Below the pieces are notes generated by a model. That model was not told the origin of the DNA, ran no database searches, and saw only the letters and a program-made list of their open reading frames with translations. A program made the position numbers and the translations under genes. From positions 19,023,690 through 19,087,689 of the forward strand of contig CM026423.1 of NCBI GenBank assembly GCA_014871385.1: a stretch of 64,000 bases of DNA, read 5' to 3'. Origin of the DNA: Ceratodon purpureus. Taxonomy: Eukaryota; Streptophyta; Bryopsida; Pseudoditrichales; Ditrichaceae. Below are positions 34,070 to 47,550 of the stretch, piece after piece (the stretch's first letter is position 1; every line of letters begins with the position of its first letter).

Positions 34070-35620
34070 TGGTTGCAAACTTGCGCAGGTTCTGGTGACA
34101 ACTGAAGGACTCTAAAGTTTAAAGTTTAAACTGCTTCTGAAAAAGTTAAAAGTTTCTTATCCTTTCCCTTTAAATTTTCTATGCTACAGTGGATATTGGA
34201 ATCAGTGTGGTACGGAATTTTGAGAATATTGTGGCACTTGATATTGAAGTTATTCTGGCCATAATTTCTGCGCACTTTTCTGATGCAGTTTTATTGAGAT
34301 CTGTAACTGTTGGGAAGTGCACATATCAAAGTTAGAAAACATCTAATAGTGATGGTGATCGTGAATTTGGTGGATAGGTAAATATTTGATTGCTACTTTC
34401 CACTAGTGTGGAATCCCCTCCTTCCTGACTGTGTCTATGTCTGTGAATTGTTTCAGAGCGGGTGTTCTCCTGTATCAAGTGATAATAGCCTCTCCTCATT
34501 TTAAACTCTAATTTTGCAATTGCTTTCCACCTCTCTTGGCTCTCTTTCTCCAATCATATGTTGAGTCAAGTTACTTTTGACCTACAAAATGGAGTAGAGT
34601 TCGTGTCTTGTACCTAAATCTCCACTTTAATTTGGAAGGCATTTTCTTTGCTCCCAAGCATCAATACAACTTACTACGGTATAAGAGAAGTTCATGTTCA
34701 AGGTACTACCGACTCTATCACAACAATACTAAATATGTCATTTCTAAGGTCATTGATGCTTTAATGATCTCACCTTTTGTGAAATATTGTTAACTACAAA
34801 GTTCATGGACATATTTTTTTCATGATGAATAATTTGTGTTGTTAAACTTTAAAAGAGAATTGTCTTAGTGGATCTTATTCTTTGATATTAAACTTTGCCC
34901 TCGTGTTGAATCACACATCTACGTATAAAGTAGAGATAATTCTTTTTCCATTGAAGCCTTAATTCTATAAATGCTCTCATTAGTCACTATTTTCTATCTT
35001 ATCATATGTAAGTCAAATTATTTTGACCTATTGTGTGGAATAACTCTATCTATTCCAGTATTGTCACATTTAAAACTACTAGTTTACTGACAAAGACGCT
35101 TTTGGGCGGGCATCAATTGATAAAGCAAGAAGCCTCTATGATTTCATTGATGATTTCTAAAAATTTTAAAAATTAAAAATTAAAAGAATGCATGAATTAT
35201 CTAAAATTAACTATTAAGTCATCACAACCAATTTGAGATACTAAAGAAATATATTCTTAGGAATTATCAACATCTCCATAAAATTCCACAAGTCTTTGTC
35301 AAATTAAACTAATTTAAACAAGTAATTACTTTCTATAAAGCAAGTAATTACCTCTCCTCATTTATAACCCTAATATTGTGCGTGCCTACACCTCTCTCGG
35401 AGCTCTCTCCCAATCACAATGCCTAGTTGACTTAAAAAATGGAGTAAGTCCGAAGTAACTCACATCTGCAAGTGACGGTATCTAAATGGCGGATGTGAAA
35501 TCGAAGCCTGAAACCGGTGGTAACGGGTTTGGGGTAGGACTCCGCGTCTCAACAAACTCTGCATATTAGGGTTGCGCTCCATGAGGAGAACTGAATTGAG
35601 TTGAGTTGCAGAGTTTCATG
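34070..35620. promoter_or_regulatory. Shared divergent promoter region with a diverged repeat
   Basis: About 1.55 kb separates the methyltransferase (minus) from the RPAP2-like gene (plus), so both promoters must lie here. A block at about 34485-34595 (CCTCTCCTCATTT..TAAC, CACCTCTC..GGCTCTCT, CCAATCA.., GTTGACTT/ATGGAGTAAG) recurs in diverged form at 35345-35450. A weaker trace lies near 34960-35040. No other gene is visible. Confidence 0.5.
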
Positions 35621-35625
35621 TGGCG

Positions 35626-38600
35626 ATGGCGACGACGCCCGGTGAGAAGGCCGCGCTTGCGGCCGCTGAGGCCGCTAAGGCTCGGAAGTTCGAGCGCACC
35701 ATGAAATCCATGAAGAAGGCAGTGCTCGAGGTGCAGCTGATTCTGCTGGACGGCGTCGACACCGACGAACAGCTTCACGCTGCGGGGAGGATTCTCTCGC
35801 AGGCCGAGTATGGCGACGTTGTGGAAGAGCGAAGTATTGCTAAGGTGTGCGGGTATGCGCGTTGCAGCAATGCGCTTTCGTCCGAGAATTCTCGGAAAGG
35901 TCGGTATCGAATTTCGCTTTCTGCTAAGAAAGTTTATGATCTCGAGGAATCGCGTCCTTTCTGCTCGGCGCCTTGCTTGATCGCGAGCAAGGACTTTGGG
36001 AATAAGTTGCCCGTGCGGCAAGATGTTTTGGAGTCGGGTGAGAGGTTGGTGGAAATTTTGGCTGCGGTGAGAGGGTCGCAGTACGGGGCCAGGTCGAAGC
36101 CTGTGAGGTTGAAGGAGGAAAGTGTGGTGAAACCGACGGCGAGAGGTAGGAATTCGAAGCGTGGGAAGAGTGTATCGAAGGAGACGATAATTTCCCGTCC
36201 GGGGAGCGCTGGTGGTGCCCGATCTGTAGGCGAAGGTGAAGCACAGTCAGAGACAGCAGTGTCGAGTTCAGAATCGTCCGCTGTTGTAACGGGAATCGCT
36301 TTGGAAACTGGAATTCCCAAGGAGATTTCTAGCGCAGGTTCTGGTCTTAAGGCGAATGGCAGCTCGATTATTGACCAGAGTAGTATCGCAGGCACGAGTT
36401 CTAACCCTAGCTCGAGCTTCCAAAGTGACCCGGTCGTTTCTTCGACATCAGGCGCAAATGGCAAGGTTACGAAAAGCTCATCGAATGGCCAGAAAGTGCG
36501 ACCTGACAGAGACTCCCTCACTTCTGCTCCTGTCTCAAGCACAGTGCAGACAAAGTTCGAGAAATTGACGATCCAGGAGCGCGTTGGACACCAGACGGTG
36601 CTGCCTGTGTTCGATTACGGAGGTCCGTCTGATGCCATTGAAGGTTATGTGCCCTCGAGATCGCGTAGGGATGCAACAGCCGAACCGAGAATTCAATCAA
36701 AGGTTTCTAAGAATACAAACTCGAGTGGTAAGGCCTCTACTACTTTCCTGCTTCCCTGAATTTTAGGTTAGCATTTATTTGACTTCCGTCCCGTTGAATC
36801 TCGCTTGTTATCTTACAGTTTAATGTGTGGTTCCTCAACCTGGATGACGTTACAGCATCTATGGATATTGTTCTTTTGAAAGGATGTTTTATGCTGCATC
36901 CCTTGATGCGCAGAACTGGAATTAAACGTAGTCTTCGCTTGTGTGTTTTGGTGCTTTAGGTCATGTCTTTAACTTGCGACTCTGGTTTCCGTTAACTGGC
37001 AGATACTACTGGGAAGAGCGGCTTGCATGTTGATAAACGTTCCAGTTCAGAAAGGACAACTACAGGGGAAGAGGCCAGAATTGTGTTGAGGGAAGGGATT
37101 GAGAGGTCTGAAAATTCTACTCGAAGCCAACAGGACGGAGTGAGAATCTTCAAGGACTGGGAAGGCTTGGTATCTGGAAGTCCTCAAGCCGGTGGATCTA
37201 AATCGTGCATTACAGAGGTGGACGAGGAAACCAGTTTTTCTGATTCCGCTCGTGAGTTCAGTTCTAGGGTTTCTGCTCCATCAACCAGTAAAGGTATCTC
37301 CTGCAATTGGTGTCATAGGGCATAGGCCTGGTGTTTCTGTTGTTTAAAATCTTCATAACTCTAGTAGTCTTCATTTTTTCTGGTGTGATGATCATGAGAA
37401 ATCAACAGAGAAAATTAAATTAGTTCCTGGTTTCTTGGTGAGGAACTATTTTATGTATATAATACCTTGCATCGCACTTTGCATAGAGGTGGTTGTTGTG
37501 GTGTCGAGTCTTTTAGTCTCTGTAGCATAATCGAAAGATGTGAAGGTTTGATGCTTTGAGATTTTTACAGATGTAGATGTTTTCAATTTTTAGATTTGTT
37601 TTTATTGTGTTTACAGGTGTCCGAGAAAGCCCTGCAAATCTGAAGCCAGCGCTGAAGAAGCAATCTAAAGTGAAACAAAATGTCCGTAGCGTTGCATGGG
37701 CAGATCAAAATACGATCAAATCCACGTCTCGTAGTGGAAAGACATTATCAAAAGACAGAGTATTGAGCAGCAATGTTAGTGAGACGCCTCATTTTGAGAA
37801 AGTAAGAACAAATCCGATGCTTTTGCTATCAGCTTGTTCTACCTTTCTCTGCAAACAGCCAGGTTTCTGATATTTTTTCCCTTTCTGGCTGCAAGGCGTT
37901 CAGAGTCTCCTTAACCCCGGAATTTATGCTATTAGGTTTGTTTTTAGTCTCATGAGTTTTTGGTGGGACAAAATGGTAAGTAGAGAAGTTGGACTAAAGC
38001 TTGGAGATATCGGACTGTAGCTTGGTGATGTTGGACTGTAATTAGGTGATATTTGAATTGTGATTTTAGTATCCTTTAATGCCGAAGTCAGACCACGCCC
38101 ATGACTACTTGTTCACTTTTCTATTGCAGTCTGCTGATGATGTAATCCAAGTGGCGGAGAAAATAAACTCTCTAAAGCTGGAGGAAGAGCCACGACCGGA
38201 AGCAAGATTGTCAGTGTCTGGTGTGGACTTAGCCATGGCTGCTAGGTTGACATCTGCTGAAGCTATAGCCACTGCATTAACTCAAGCAGCGACTTCTGCT
38301 GCTAATGGAGAGTTGGATGGTAGCGAAGCTGGTAAGCCCGGCTTGTGTTTTCTTGCTTTATGTAGTAGACTTTCTTCGAGAAACATGTATGCTATTTCGT
38401 GTTATGGTACTTTGAAATATGCCATGATTGAGTGAGATTTTAATGGTTGTAAGCCTGTTTATTGCAGTTGCCCAAGCTGGAATATCTATCCTTTCAGCTA
38501 CCCACAATGTCAGCAGTGCAACATCGTCAAGTCCACACGAAGCACAAGTTCAATCCGGTGCAATTGATGAAGATGAGCTGTTTGCAAGAGCTTCACAAGC

Positions 38601-40001
38601 TCGAGAAGAAATGAGGCGTTTGAAAATGCCTAGAAAGTATAGTAAATTACAAGATGAGAAGGACAGAGATGAGCATGGTGATCTCGTTGATGATTTTGAT
38701 CCAGTGGCCATCGAAGATGATGATGACAGTGATGACGATGATGGTGATGCTGGTGACGCTGCTTTGGACGACGACGATGTCGATGACGATGAGTATGATG
38801 ATGATAGCGGAGGTTTTGAAGGTGCTCATGAGGTTGGGTTTACGGCACCTCCAAAAGGCTTCAAAGCTGAGGTTAAATATCTCCCACCTTGCTTACAGAC
38901 TACGATGGAGATTTGTAAACTAGAACAGGCACTGTTTGACATTGGACCTCAATTCATGGCTTTTTTTTTAACCTTTAACTTCAATACTGTGATAGATGAG
39001 AAGGATTGCCGCAGATCTCTACAAGAAACTATGCCTTTCGTGTGTCAACATAATTTCTGCTTTGTTGGCTTGCTATAGAATCATCTCACCTACTTGCTCC
39101 AAGTATTCGTGGGGATGGCTCTTGTAAAGCGTTTAAGTTGAGTATGTAAGAATATTAAATCGTTTTCCCTATTTCAGATCTCTATGTTTGGGACAGTGTT
39201 TATGGCGTTGGAGGGTTGGATCTCGGCTGCTGCGGTGGCCCACATATATGGAAAAGAGCCTCACGAGGAAGATGAATATTTATCTGTGAATGGGAGGGAG
39301 TATTCCCGACAAGCTGTTATTGGTGACGGCGTTTCTGCTGAGATCTTGCGTACATTCTCACTTTGTCTTTCTCGAGCGCTTCCCGAAGTCGTTCGTTTTC
39401 TCCACATATCTGTTCCTATGTCAACATTGGAATTGTCCTTGGTAAAGTTATCTTACCTTTCAATGATGCACGAGACTTGGTTTGCTTGTTATGCGCGTGT
39501 CAGTGTGTCCCTCCAGGTGTCACATCTCTCGCATACGCGTGGTTACAATCCCTTTTTGAAGGGGAGTATTGTTTTAGAAACTTACAGCTTTTTGGAACCA
39601 TCGCAACTATGCAGGGTCGGTTAATCAAGACATTGAGTTTTGTGGAGGCATTGCCACCATTTGGAACCAAACAGTGGCGTCTTCTTGCTATTCTTCTGCT
39701 GGATTCCCTTTCTGTTAAACGGGTTCCACGGTTGGGAGATTACTTTTCAAACAATCGATCTATGATGCGAAAGGTATTTCTATGATCATTTTCTTGTCTA
39801 TTCTGCTTTTCTGCCCCTCTCAGAAATCCATCTCTGAACTGAATTGAATTGAACTGAACTGAATTGAACTGTGATATGCAACTTTTATCTGCACAGGTGC
39901 TGGATACAACCGGAACTAGTGAAGCGGATTACGATGTTTTTCGTGATGTGGTGCTACCGCTGGGTCGGTCGCCAACTTTTTCAACGCGTAGCGGTGGCTG
40001 A
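35626..40001 (+). CDS. RPAP2/RTR1-type RNA polymerase II CTD phosphatase
   Basis: Eight exons: 35626-36727, 37003-37293, 37617-37801, 38130-38331, 38468-38871, 39178-39441, 39615-39773 and 39897-40001. All are in phase, giving 903 aa. The RTR1 zinc site is C75, C80, C113 and C117 (VCGYARC; FCSAPC). A Ser-rich linker, the SVAWAD box, an acidic tract of mostly Asp (exon 5) and the plant-specific C-terminal domain (FMALEGWISAAAVAHIYG; LSVNGREYSRQ; LSFVEALPPFGTKQW; VVLPLGRSPTF) follow in order. RPAP2/RTR1 removes Ser5 phosphate from the polymerase II tail and helps polymerase import; the Arabidopsis counterpart is RIMA. The frame starts at the second ATG of the leader, because the ATG at 35618 is out of frame. 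Confidence 0.92.
39835..39870. repeat. GAAYT pentamer run in the last RPAP2-like intron
   Basis: GAACT and GAATT pentamers alternate seven times (GAACT GAATT GAATT GAACT GAACT GAATT GAACT) upstream of the 39897 exon. Confidence 0.85.
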
Positions 40002-40009
40002 CTTTCCAT

Positions 40010-42155
40010 CCTGCGCACCTACACAGCTACTCTGTTAAAAATCGTGTGCATTTCTATGGGAATATATCTGCATATCTGTAGTAAGATACCAGTTAGTATT
40101 CCAGCAGAAAGCATGGAGTATAACAAACCTGCTAATCGGAAACAAGACTGGGTCCACTCGGATTCAGTTACCTCAGCTGTGTTCTCGTGATCATACAATT
40201 GCCTCCTCTGTTTCGAACGTGTAAATATCTTCAAGGTACTGTGGGGACGAGGATGTTCACTTCGTGCTTTGCATCACAGATGTGGAGCTGGTCAGAGATA
40301 TTTTTACTAAGCCTGAAGCTCCTCAGCGCTTTAGTACACTGACAGGGAGTATGGTGCCGTGGGCAGCCACAAAATTGGTTTTGATTCTCCTTCTAAAATT
40401 TTGGAGAAGAATGTCTCAATAAGTTGGCTATGAGTTCCTACGGTTGAAGACTGTCATGAAATTTTAAAAAAATAGCTTGGTTTACAAGTAGGTGCTGAAA
40501 GGCAAATTTTGTTCTGAAATCACTATGGGCATTTAGGGGTTAACCGCTGAGAACCAGTTTTTTGACACAACAGCTTATTATAGCTACCAAATCTAAATGA
40601 AAATGAATATATGGGTATCTATTCAATTTTCATGTGAATTTTATTATGAATGGCTTATTTTTATGAATGGTTTTTAGGGGTTGGTACCACCTTTTCATAT
40701 ATGACTTGTGAATATGGTTATATACACAATTCACATGGTGCCTTAACAAGAGAAAGTTGAAAAATGGATCAATGTATATGTGTTTTGAATACTTGGGAGT
40801 ATAATACCAAATCATCATTTATTCCATAAAATCAACATTGAATATGTTTGTTCTCATCTAGCCAAATGGACTTGAGAAAATCCAATTTCTCATCCATTTG
40901 TTGAGGTGAGGGTTTAGGTGATGAATTCTTCCAATGTTCCAAATTTTTGCATTGAGCAATAAATCCTTCACATTGTCTTGTATCTCACTAAAAAATTGGT
41001 TGATTTTATCATAAAATTATAATACCATATCATTCTAATCGAGATTTGAGGCGAGTTATTAAAATTTACCAACTACACTTAAATGTGATCATTTCATCTT
41101 CGCAAGTCTTTCTCAATGACTATCACCAAATATAGTTTAAAATGCATTCATTAATGCATCTAAATTGAATAAAAATGGTAAATTCTTTTTCATCAACAAT
41201 GCAAGCTTTTCCATCAAATTTTCTAAATCACTATTTTTTATTCTTTAGTAAGATTTGGAAAAATACTTTTGGAATCCAATAGCATTATTTGACTCTTTAT
41301 ACTTACATTTTATGGTCAATGTAGTCGAAAATCTAGTCATAGGTCTTTAAAGGAAAGGTCTTTTCACTTAGATTGACATAAGGAATTAAGTCTTTTATTA
41401 TTTGATTAACATTATTAAGAAATCATTTTTTTAGATAATCACATATTAGAGTTCTCTCAATATTTAAGACTATCACACTATTCACTTCTAACATTCACTT
41501 GTCCTAATGGATGTTCAATTCCATCTAGAGATAAGATAGAACGATAGAACCACCTATTTTCGTACACTTAAGAGGATATCCTCGATGCAAAGTTGTGCAT
41601 GAGCTGAATTTTTTTCCACAGATTAGCAAATACTCGGATATTAGAATGGAAGTGGAATTATATTTTTCTCATTCTATATGAACAAGTTATGAATTTTCAG
41701 AGTTTAGGTGCATAGACTCCTCCTAAAAGCATGCACAAAGACAACTCACCTTTTGGTGACTTGTGCCAATCAATGAGTGCCTTGTGTTGGATTTGTTTTG
41801 GAAATAGAATTTTCTTTGCACAGAAATAAGTCATGCATTGCTTGTGAATACATGCATTTATAGGGTACGGCTATGGGATGTTGTTTGCCAATAGGTGGTT
41901 CCACCTTCGTTCAAATAGAAAGACAAGACCGTCCCGTGAACAACATTCTTAAAATGATCATTGTGAAATTTTCTTCAACCTTCAATTAAAGGCTGCTAAA
42001 AATACAAAAATACAAAAACTCCCTAGTGGTTTCCTAGAGAAAAGATATAATAGAGAAAATACTAACTTTTGTAACAACTACAAGAATCTTCTACAAATAG
42101 CAGCAATACATTTATCAGGCAAGGTTTTGGCGAATGAAGTACAGCCTGATAACGA
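40010..42155. other. Intergenic, AT-rich
   Basis: The first 300 bases are probably the RPAP2-like 3' UTR. The remainder to about 42100 is AT-rich with no gene, RNA or clear repeat. 42100-42159 is likely the 3' UTR of the DWARF27-type gene. Confidence 0.5.
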
Positions 42156-42159
42156 ATCT

Positions 42160-45100
42160 TCAGAAACGTTTCGAGCTACGGGCCTTTCCAAAAACGGCAT
42201 CACAGCTTGCAAATAATCGAACCACTTCATCTAAGATGCCGACATTTTGATTTATGAATGCAGGATCAGCAATGATGGCGAACGAAACAATCTGCAATAG
42301 TAACACGTAGATCTCAGCATTGTTATAAATTTGAGGAGACGTAGGCCTCGGCTATTCTATATTACTGGCATATAGAGGAAGGACCTAATGCATAGAATTG
42401 AGAATTCAAATATGATCTGTTGCTAAATTCAACAATTTATTCCACCTTCGAAACTTACCAGGAGTGCAGTACCGCAAATATTGTTCACACATGCTCTCCC
42501 GTAGAATATTTTATATCATATGTTTGCAGCTACCTGCAGCAAAGTGATGGAATCTTAGACAACCTTGGTTAAGGACAATCTATGCACCAACTCTTCACAA
42601 ACTTTGCCGTAAAACATTCCTGTTTCGACACAGACAGAACTAAGCAAACATAGTAAAATAAATATTTTTGTGGTTCCTTGATTACCTGAGGACACTGTGG
42701 TTCAGTGGGAACGCCTCTGATACTACCCCTTGATGCAGCAGTAGGGCAAACAGCGAGGCAAGGAGTTTTGAGAGCAGGGTCCTCGGCCGCCGGTGGTGGG
42801 TCAACACCAAAATTGAACTGCGAGTAAACAAAGTCAATCAGCCGATCAGTTGATTTATAGCTTTATAAAAGCTACGAGAACAGCCAATTTTTTATGATTT
42901 TTCGTTGGTAGAGCGACTGGCACCTAAGAGTGGAGCGAAGTAAGGAAAATATGTACATAATCATCCATTTGAAGTTGTTCATTCATAAAATTTTCTATTA
43001 CAAGGTACATTCATCCAATTAGTGGCGATTATGATTAATTTTTGTATAAGGCTGTGGCGAATTCATCCACCTTTTTACTCATTTTTCTTAGTGTATAGGT
43101 AGCCAGGCCCAAAAATGAGGTAAGACAGTGGCGAAAATTCGCCAATAAAAAATTGGCTGTACGAGAACCAACGTTACTAAAAAAACACATTATGAAATAC
43201 GAAATATAAAATGCTTTTAAAGGAAATAGAGAAATGAGTCCAAGAAATTAATTGGGTCTGGCCATGATCCAGTTGTGTAAAGTCACCTGGCAGCTGAAAT
43301 CTTCATAATTGGGTTCCATAAGCAAACGCACGCCCATGTCTCCATACATGAACGCCTGCAGCAGTGCCCAAATCCTCGAGAATTGTCAGTTCAATTCGAG
43401 TAATTCAAAGAAAATGCCGTGTCAAGTCTTAATACACAATGAATCCCTGAAAAAGCTTCACAATAAAATTACTCTACTTTCAGAAGTACCTGAGTAGGAA
43501 GCTTGCATGTGTGAATGCAGATGCCTGCACATTTAGTTTCGTCAAGGTACTTGCATTTTTGCACCCGCACCTACATGCACCATCACATTTTCAGAATCGT
43601 AGTCCTCAATTGTTGGAAGAATACTGGAGATATAGAATTCTTGCTTTCATCCCTCCAGTTGAGCCGACTCCTAGAAGTAGACTTTAATACAAGACCAATA
43701 ATAACAAAATATCCGCACATAATGATAATTTACTTAAAGTTTAAAAACATTACTCAGAAGCACGAACTGCAAAAACTGCTGGGTGGTACGAGACTGACCC
43801 CACTAGGAATCTTTGAACCGTCTGCGAGTTCGACTTCATTGATAGTGCACTTGCCCATCAACCACTGACATGTGGCAAGAGTCACCTGTGCTGCGCATAG
43901 CATCTACTTCAGACCAACAGCATGTGCCTCCCAAACTTCAACACTATGACAAAAACTAGAATCAATAAATTAACGTGCATTACTCAAGCTGCGACTATCA
44001 CAATGCTGCTCTTCGTGTCTACAAAGCCTCCAATTTCTTATAAAACCAACACAGATAATGTCCCTAGTTTGTTATCAATCATGCAATGCCATGAAGTGGT
44101 TGGTTGAAAATTACCACACAGCATTGCAGAGTATTTGCCATCACCAAGTGGAGCTACAAGCTGTTTGTACAACGGCAACAACCACGACGGAAACAATGAC
44201 CTTAAAACTCTGACCTGCCAAAGAATCAGTAAAGATTAGAATCAACAAACATCACCTAGCACTAACAACGAATCTCCGAATTCTCTCGTCACTAATGCAG
44301 AACAGAAAAATTGACATGGCAACCAGCATTGACGACATCCAACAACATCAGTAATCAAAACTCTTGACTCATTTAAGTCCCAATTGGAGATGTTTTACGA
44401 GCCCTAAATTAAAGCTATGGCAAAAACTCAACCCAATTTCCCAAGCAAAGTAAAGCTGTACCGTGGCTCGCTCAGTTTCTTCACCACTGCGGTACTGCAA
44501 TAGAAGCCGCTTTGCAATGTCCACCAGCCCATCATAACCAGGCTTAGAAGAATCCCATCCGACCTCCTGCACCAATGGTCCAAATATTCTAAAACATTAG
44601 TGGATACTATATCACATTCTACTCCCCTCATATCCGAAAGACAATGGTCGAACTGAGATTTCGACCTTGAATGTGACGAAATTTGGTCCTATCCAAATTT
44701 TTAGGGTAAACCGGAACTCACCTCAGACATCTTCCCCCTGAAAATCTTCAAGAAAACATCATCCAGAGGTCCAGGAGTGTAAGGAATGAGCTCTTCAGCC
44801 TGAATTCCAACCGTCTGGCCAACAAAAAACCATCATAAATCCCATTAAGATAAGGCCATAACTCTCCAAACTCCCATCATAACATAAATTCACGCACCCC
44901 AATCGAAATCCTCCGCTACTCTTCACATGAAACCAAACCCCGCTACCCAAACCCAGAGCTAAACCCAGAGCTAGAAACCAATCCCAGCAAAACACCCACT
45001 CCTAAGAACTCAATCATGCGTGCATCATCACTCCACAAACCAGAAACGAATTCTCTCTCCACTTAACTACTTCAATTATGACCAAATCACAAAAAAGAAA

Positions 45101-45492
45101 ACCAGACACACATACTCACCATCGAAATCTGCAACTCCACACACACAAAACACATGACCGGATTCATGAAACTGGAGGACTTGACATCAGATTAGGCACT
45201 AGTAAAGATACATTTCTGCTTCAACCACGCAACCGTGTCTATCCTGGTAACGACATGATTGGGTGAGAAACCTAGAAGCGAAGAAGCGGATTACCGGAGA
45301 GGGAGACGACGTGTGCTCCACCGCAGACCGCACCAGTGGAGCTCCTCGAAGAGCTCCAGGTTTGGAGAGGCCATGGCTTCCGCACTTGAGAGAAGTTGGG
45401 AATTGGGTGAGCTTGGAGGGGAGAGATGGCGAGGTTGTTCGGGAGTGGAGACGGAGCTGCCCGTGGGCCTGCGTGATGGCCGTCGCCGCCAT
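42160..45492 (-). CDS. D27: DWARF27-type carotenoid isomerase
   Basis: Nine exons: 45492-45295, 44814-44722, 44566-44462, 44214-44115, 43890-43799, 43570-43490, 43355-43287, 42817-42686 and 42291-42160. All are in phase, giving 333 aa. The first 66 residues look like a plastid transit peptide (Ser/Thr/Arg/Pro-rich, no acids early). The DUF4033 domain follows: VTLATCQWLMGKC, KCKYLDETKCAGICIHTCKLPTQ (Cys 202, 210, 214, 218), then MGVRLLMEPNYEDFSCQFNFGV and CLAVCPTA. D27 is an iron-containing plastid enzyme that isomerises all-trans to 9-cis beta-carotene for strigolactone synthesis. D27-like paralogues exist, so the exact branch is open. The last exon adds 44 residues after the usual end. Confidence 0.9.
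42881..43159. mobile_element. Non-autonomous hAT-like MITE in a D27 intron
   Basis: The 15-bp ends CAGCCAATTTTTTAT (42881) and its exact inverse complement (ending 43159) enclose 279 bp. They are flanked by the perfect 8-bp direct repeat TACGAGAA (42873-42880 and 43160-43167). CA-starting ends and an 8-bp target duplication fit the hAT superfamily. There is no open frame inside. It lies in intron 7 of the D27-type gene. Confidence 0.85.
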
Positions 45493-45499
45493 CGCTCCA

Positions 45500-47545
45500 A
45501 ATTCTGCTGCAATTCAAGCTGCAAATTCAGCTCCACAGTTTTGCTCCACATCAGAGTTGTTCGTAAACTCATCCACTTTCTCACTCCATTTGTGTCAGTT
45601 GTGATGTCACCTTGTTCTTTATCTTGTTCATATTTATGATTGGAGCACATGTTTTATATAGGGCCACACTAAATGAGCACGTAAGATTAGCCTCCAAAAG
45701 CATCACTTGGAGCTAAGGTAGGAATACCATAAATGGTTAATGCCCACAAGGCATGCAATAGAGATACAGTGAAACAAGGACATGGTGGACTGAAAACGGA
45801 GAATTTATGTATGAGCAATCAAGTTTTGGTGGACCAATGAGGTTTTGCCACATAATGTCAATTGTGGTTTTCTTACGTCCACTTTTCCATGATGTTAGTT
45901 AACCATTTTACAACACCATCACGTTTTGTTCAGGAAGAGTCTAGTATACAAGAAGGGGGTTTGATGAACTTTCCACTTTGAGAAATTCTAAATAATTATT
46001 TATGGGGAATAAAAATACAAACAAGTTGCATTCTTCATCATTTCTTCTTCTTAATGTCAAAAAACATCCACATAATTTCTAACTCCATTCCTTTTGGTCA
46101 AATCACCTTATTTTCACCGTTTCTCGTATTTTTACCTTAATAGAGTTATTTGTAAAGGTATTCGGTCGTTTGTCCTCCTTTTTTCATAGACCAGAGCTAG
46201 TACTATTCCTCCTCCTCACGGTCCCACCCCTCTACCCCTATTTCCATTTTTGGTTTTATGAAAGTATTTTGATCACTTACTCACTTTACAATAAGGATAC
46301 ACTTATTTTATATCAATATATATAAAGGATGTTGTAAGAACTTAATATTTTTTTATCAAACAATAGTCCTTTAGTGTGAAACGAGATATATTATTTAGGA
46401 TATGTAGTGCAAAGAATAGGGTCCAAGAAAAGAAGGTGATATATGAAGTTTAATATGTTACATGTGATTTTCATCTTATTCTTCACTTTATTCATCTTAT
46501 GATTTGAAAATATACTTCAATATAAAATGCTACTTCTACTTGATTGGAATTTGTGTTTCAATGCAGTGTTTTAGATCATTCATCAACTTTTTTGATAAAT
46601 TAAGGTAAATTTACATATAGATCTAATGTTGCAAATGTTTCCCTGAACATTTATCATGACTTATGTTGTTCTATCTTACACTTGGATAATTTTGATTTTG
46701 AACTTGTATTCAATTGAAGTAGAATTCAACCATGAGGACAATCTCATCATCATTTATGACTAATATCAGACTATGTCGACAGACTTTGTGTTTAAGAATT
46801 TCTGATACACTAATAACTTACACATCCCCTTCGACATTCCAAAAAACTGTCTTCCCACATCACATATCGTTGAGCATCATTCTCATGTTTAAAGCTTGGA
46901 ATAGAGTTGGGGAATAAGTGATCAGTTTCTTCATTATCAAATAATTCCGCCCTCAATAGAGTAACGGCAAAAATGAGTACATTAATGTCATGAGCTTGAA
47001 AAAGCCATGAATACTTAGAATGGCCCAGGTTCAACTCTCTAACTCTTTCTTTACAATTCCGCAAACTATGTATAACATGTACACCAGCCTGCTTTCCGAT
47101 ATCCTACCATCCTCCAATCTCCAACCGAGGGCCCAAGTGTCAAAAATACTACCATGTAACTTAGCTTCCAAACACTGTCCATGATCATGCTCCTCATCCA
47201 GGATTTCCTCAAACCGAAGAAACTCCCTCATCAGCAATATTGCTTCTCCCTAAATCAATTATGGTCCTGACATGCCTCAACTAGATTTAATAAGACTAAT
47301 ATCAGGCTTTCAGATGACACTAGCCACTGTCTTCTACAATAAGAAGGTTAAATGCATTGTAATATGCATGTCAATCTGAGCTTGCAATCCAAAGGTATGC
47401 CAAAACCTGGACTGAGTTGGAGAAGCAGGCTCTACTTAGGTTTCTTCAGCTCCATTTCAGTTCCTGTCAGTAGTTGAATTTATATCTAGGCTGAGGAATA
47501 GTGGTTCTTGTGAATGCGGTCAAAATTAGGAATAGAGAGATCTAA
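45500..47545. other. Upstream region of D27 and intergenic DNA
   Basis: 45493-45660 is GC-balanced leader/promoter. From 45660 to 47500 the DNA is AT-rich and I see no gene. Minus-strand open frames at 46810-47237 lack any domain. Confidence 0.5.
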
Positions 47546-47550
47546 AGAGG

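Noticed and set aside
38872..39078. Extension of the RPAP2-like exon 5 to the stop near 39076
   Set aside because: The frame beyond 38871 leaves the conserved C-terminal domain, which resumes at 39178. A GTTAAA..TTTCAG intron restores it.
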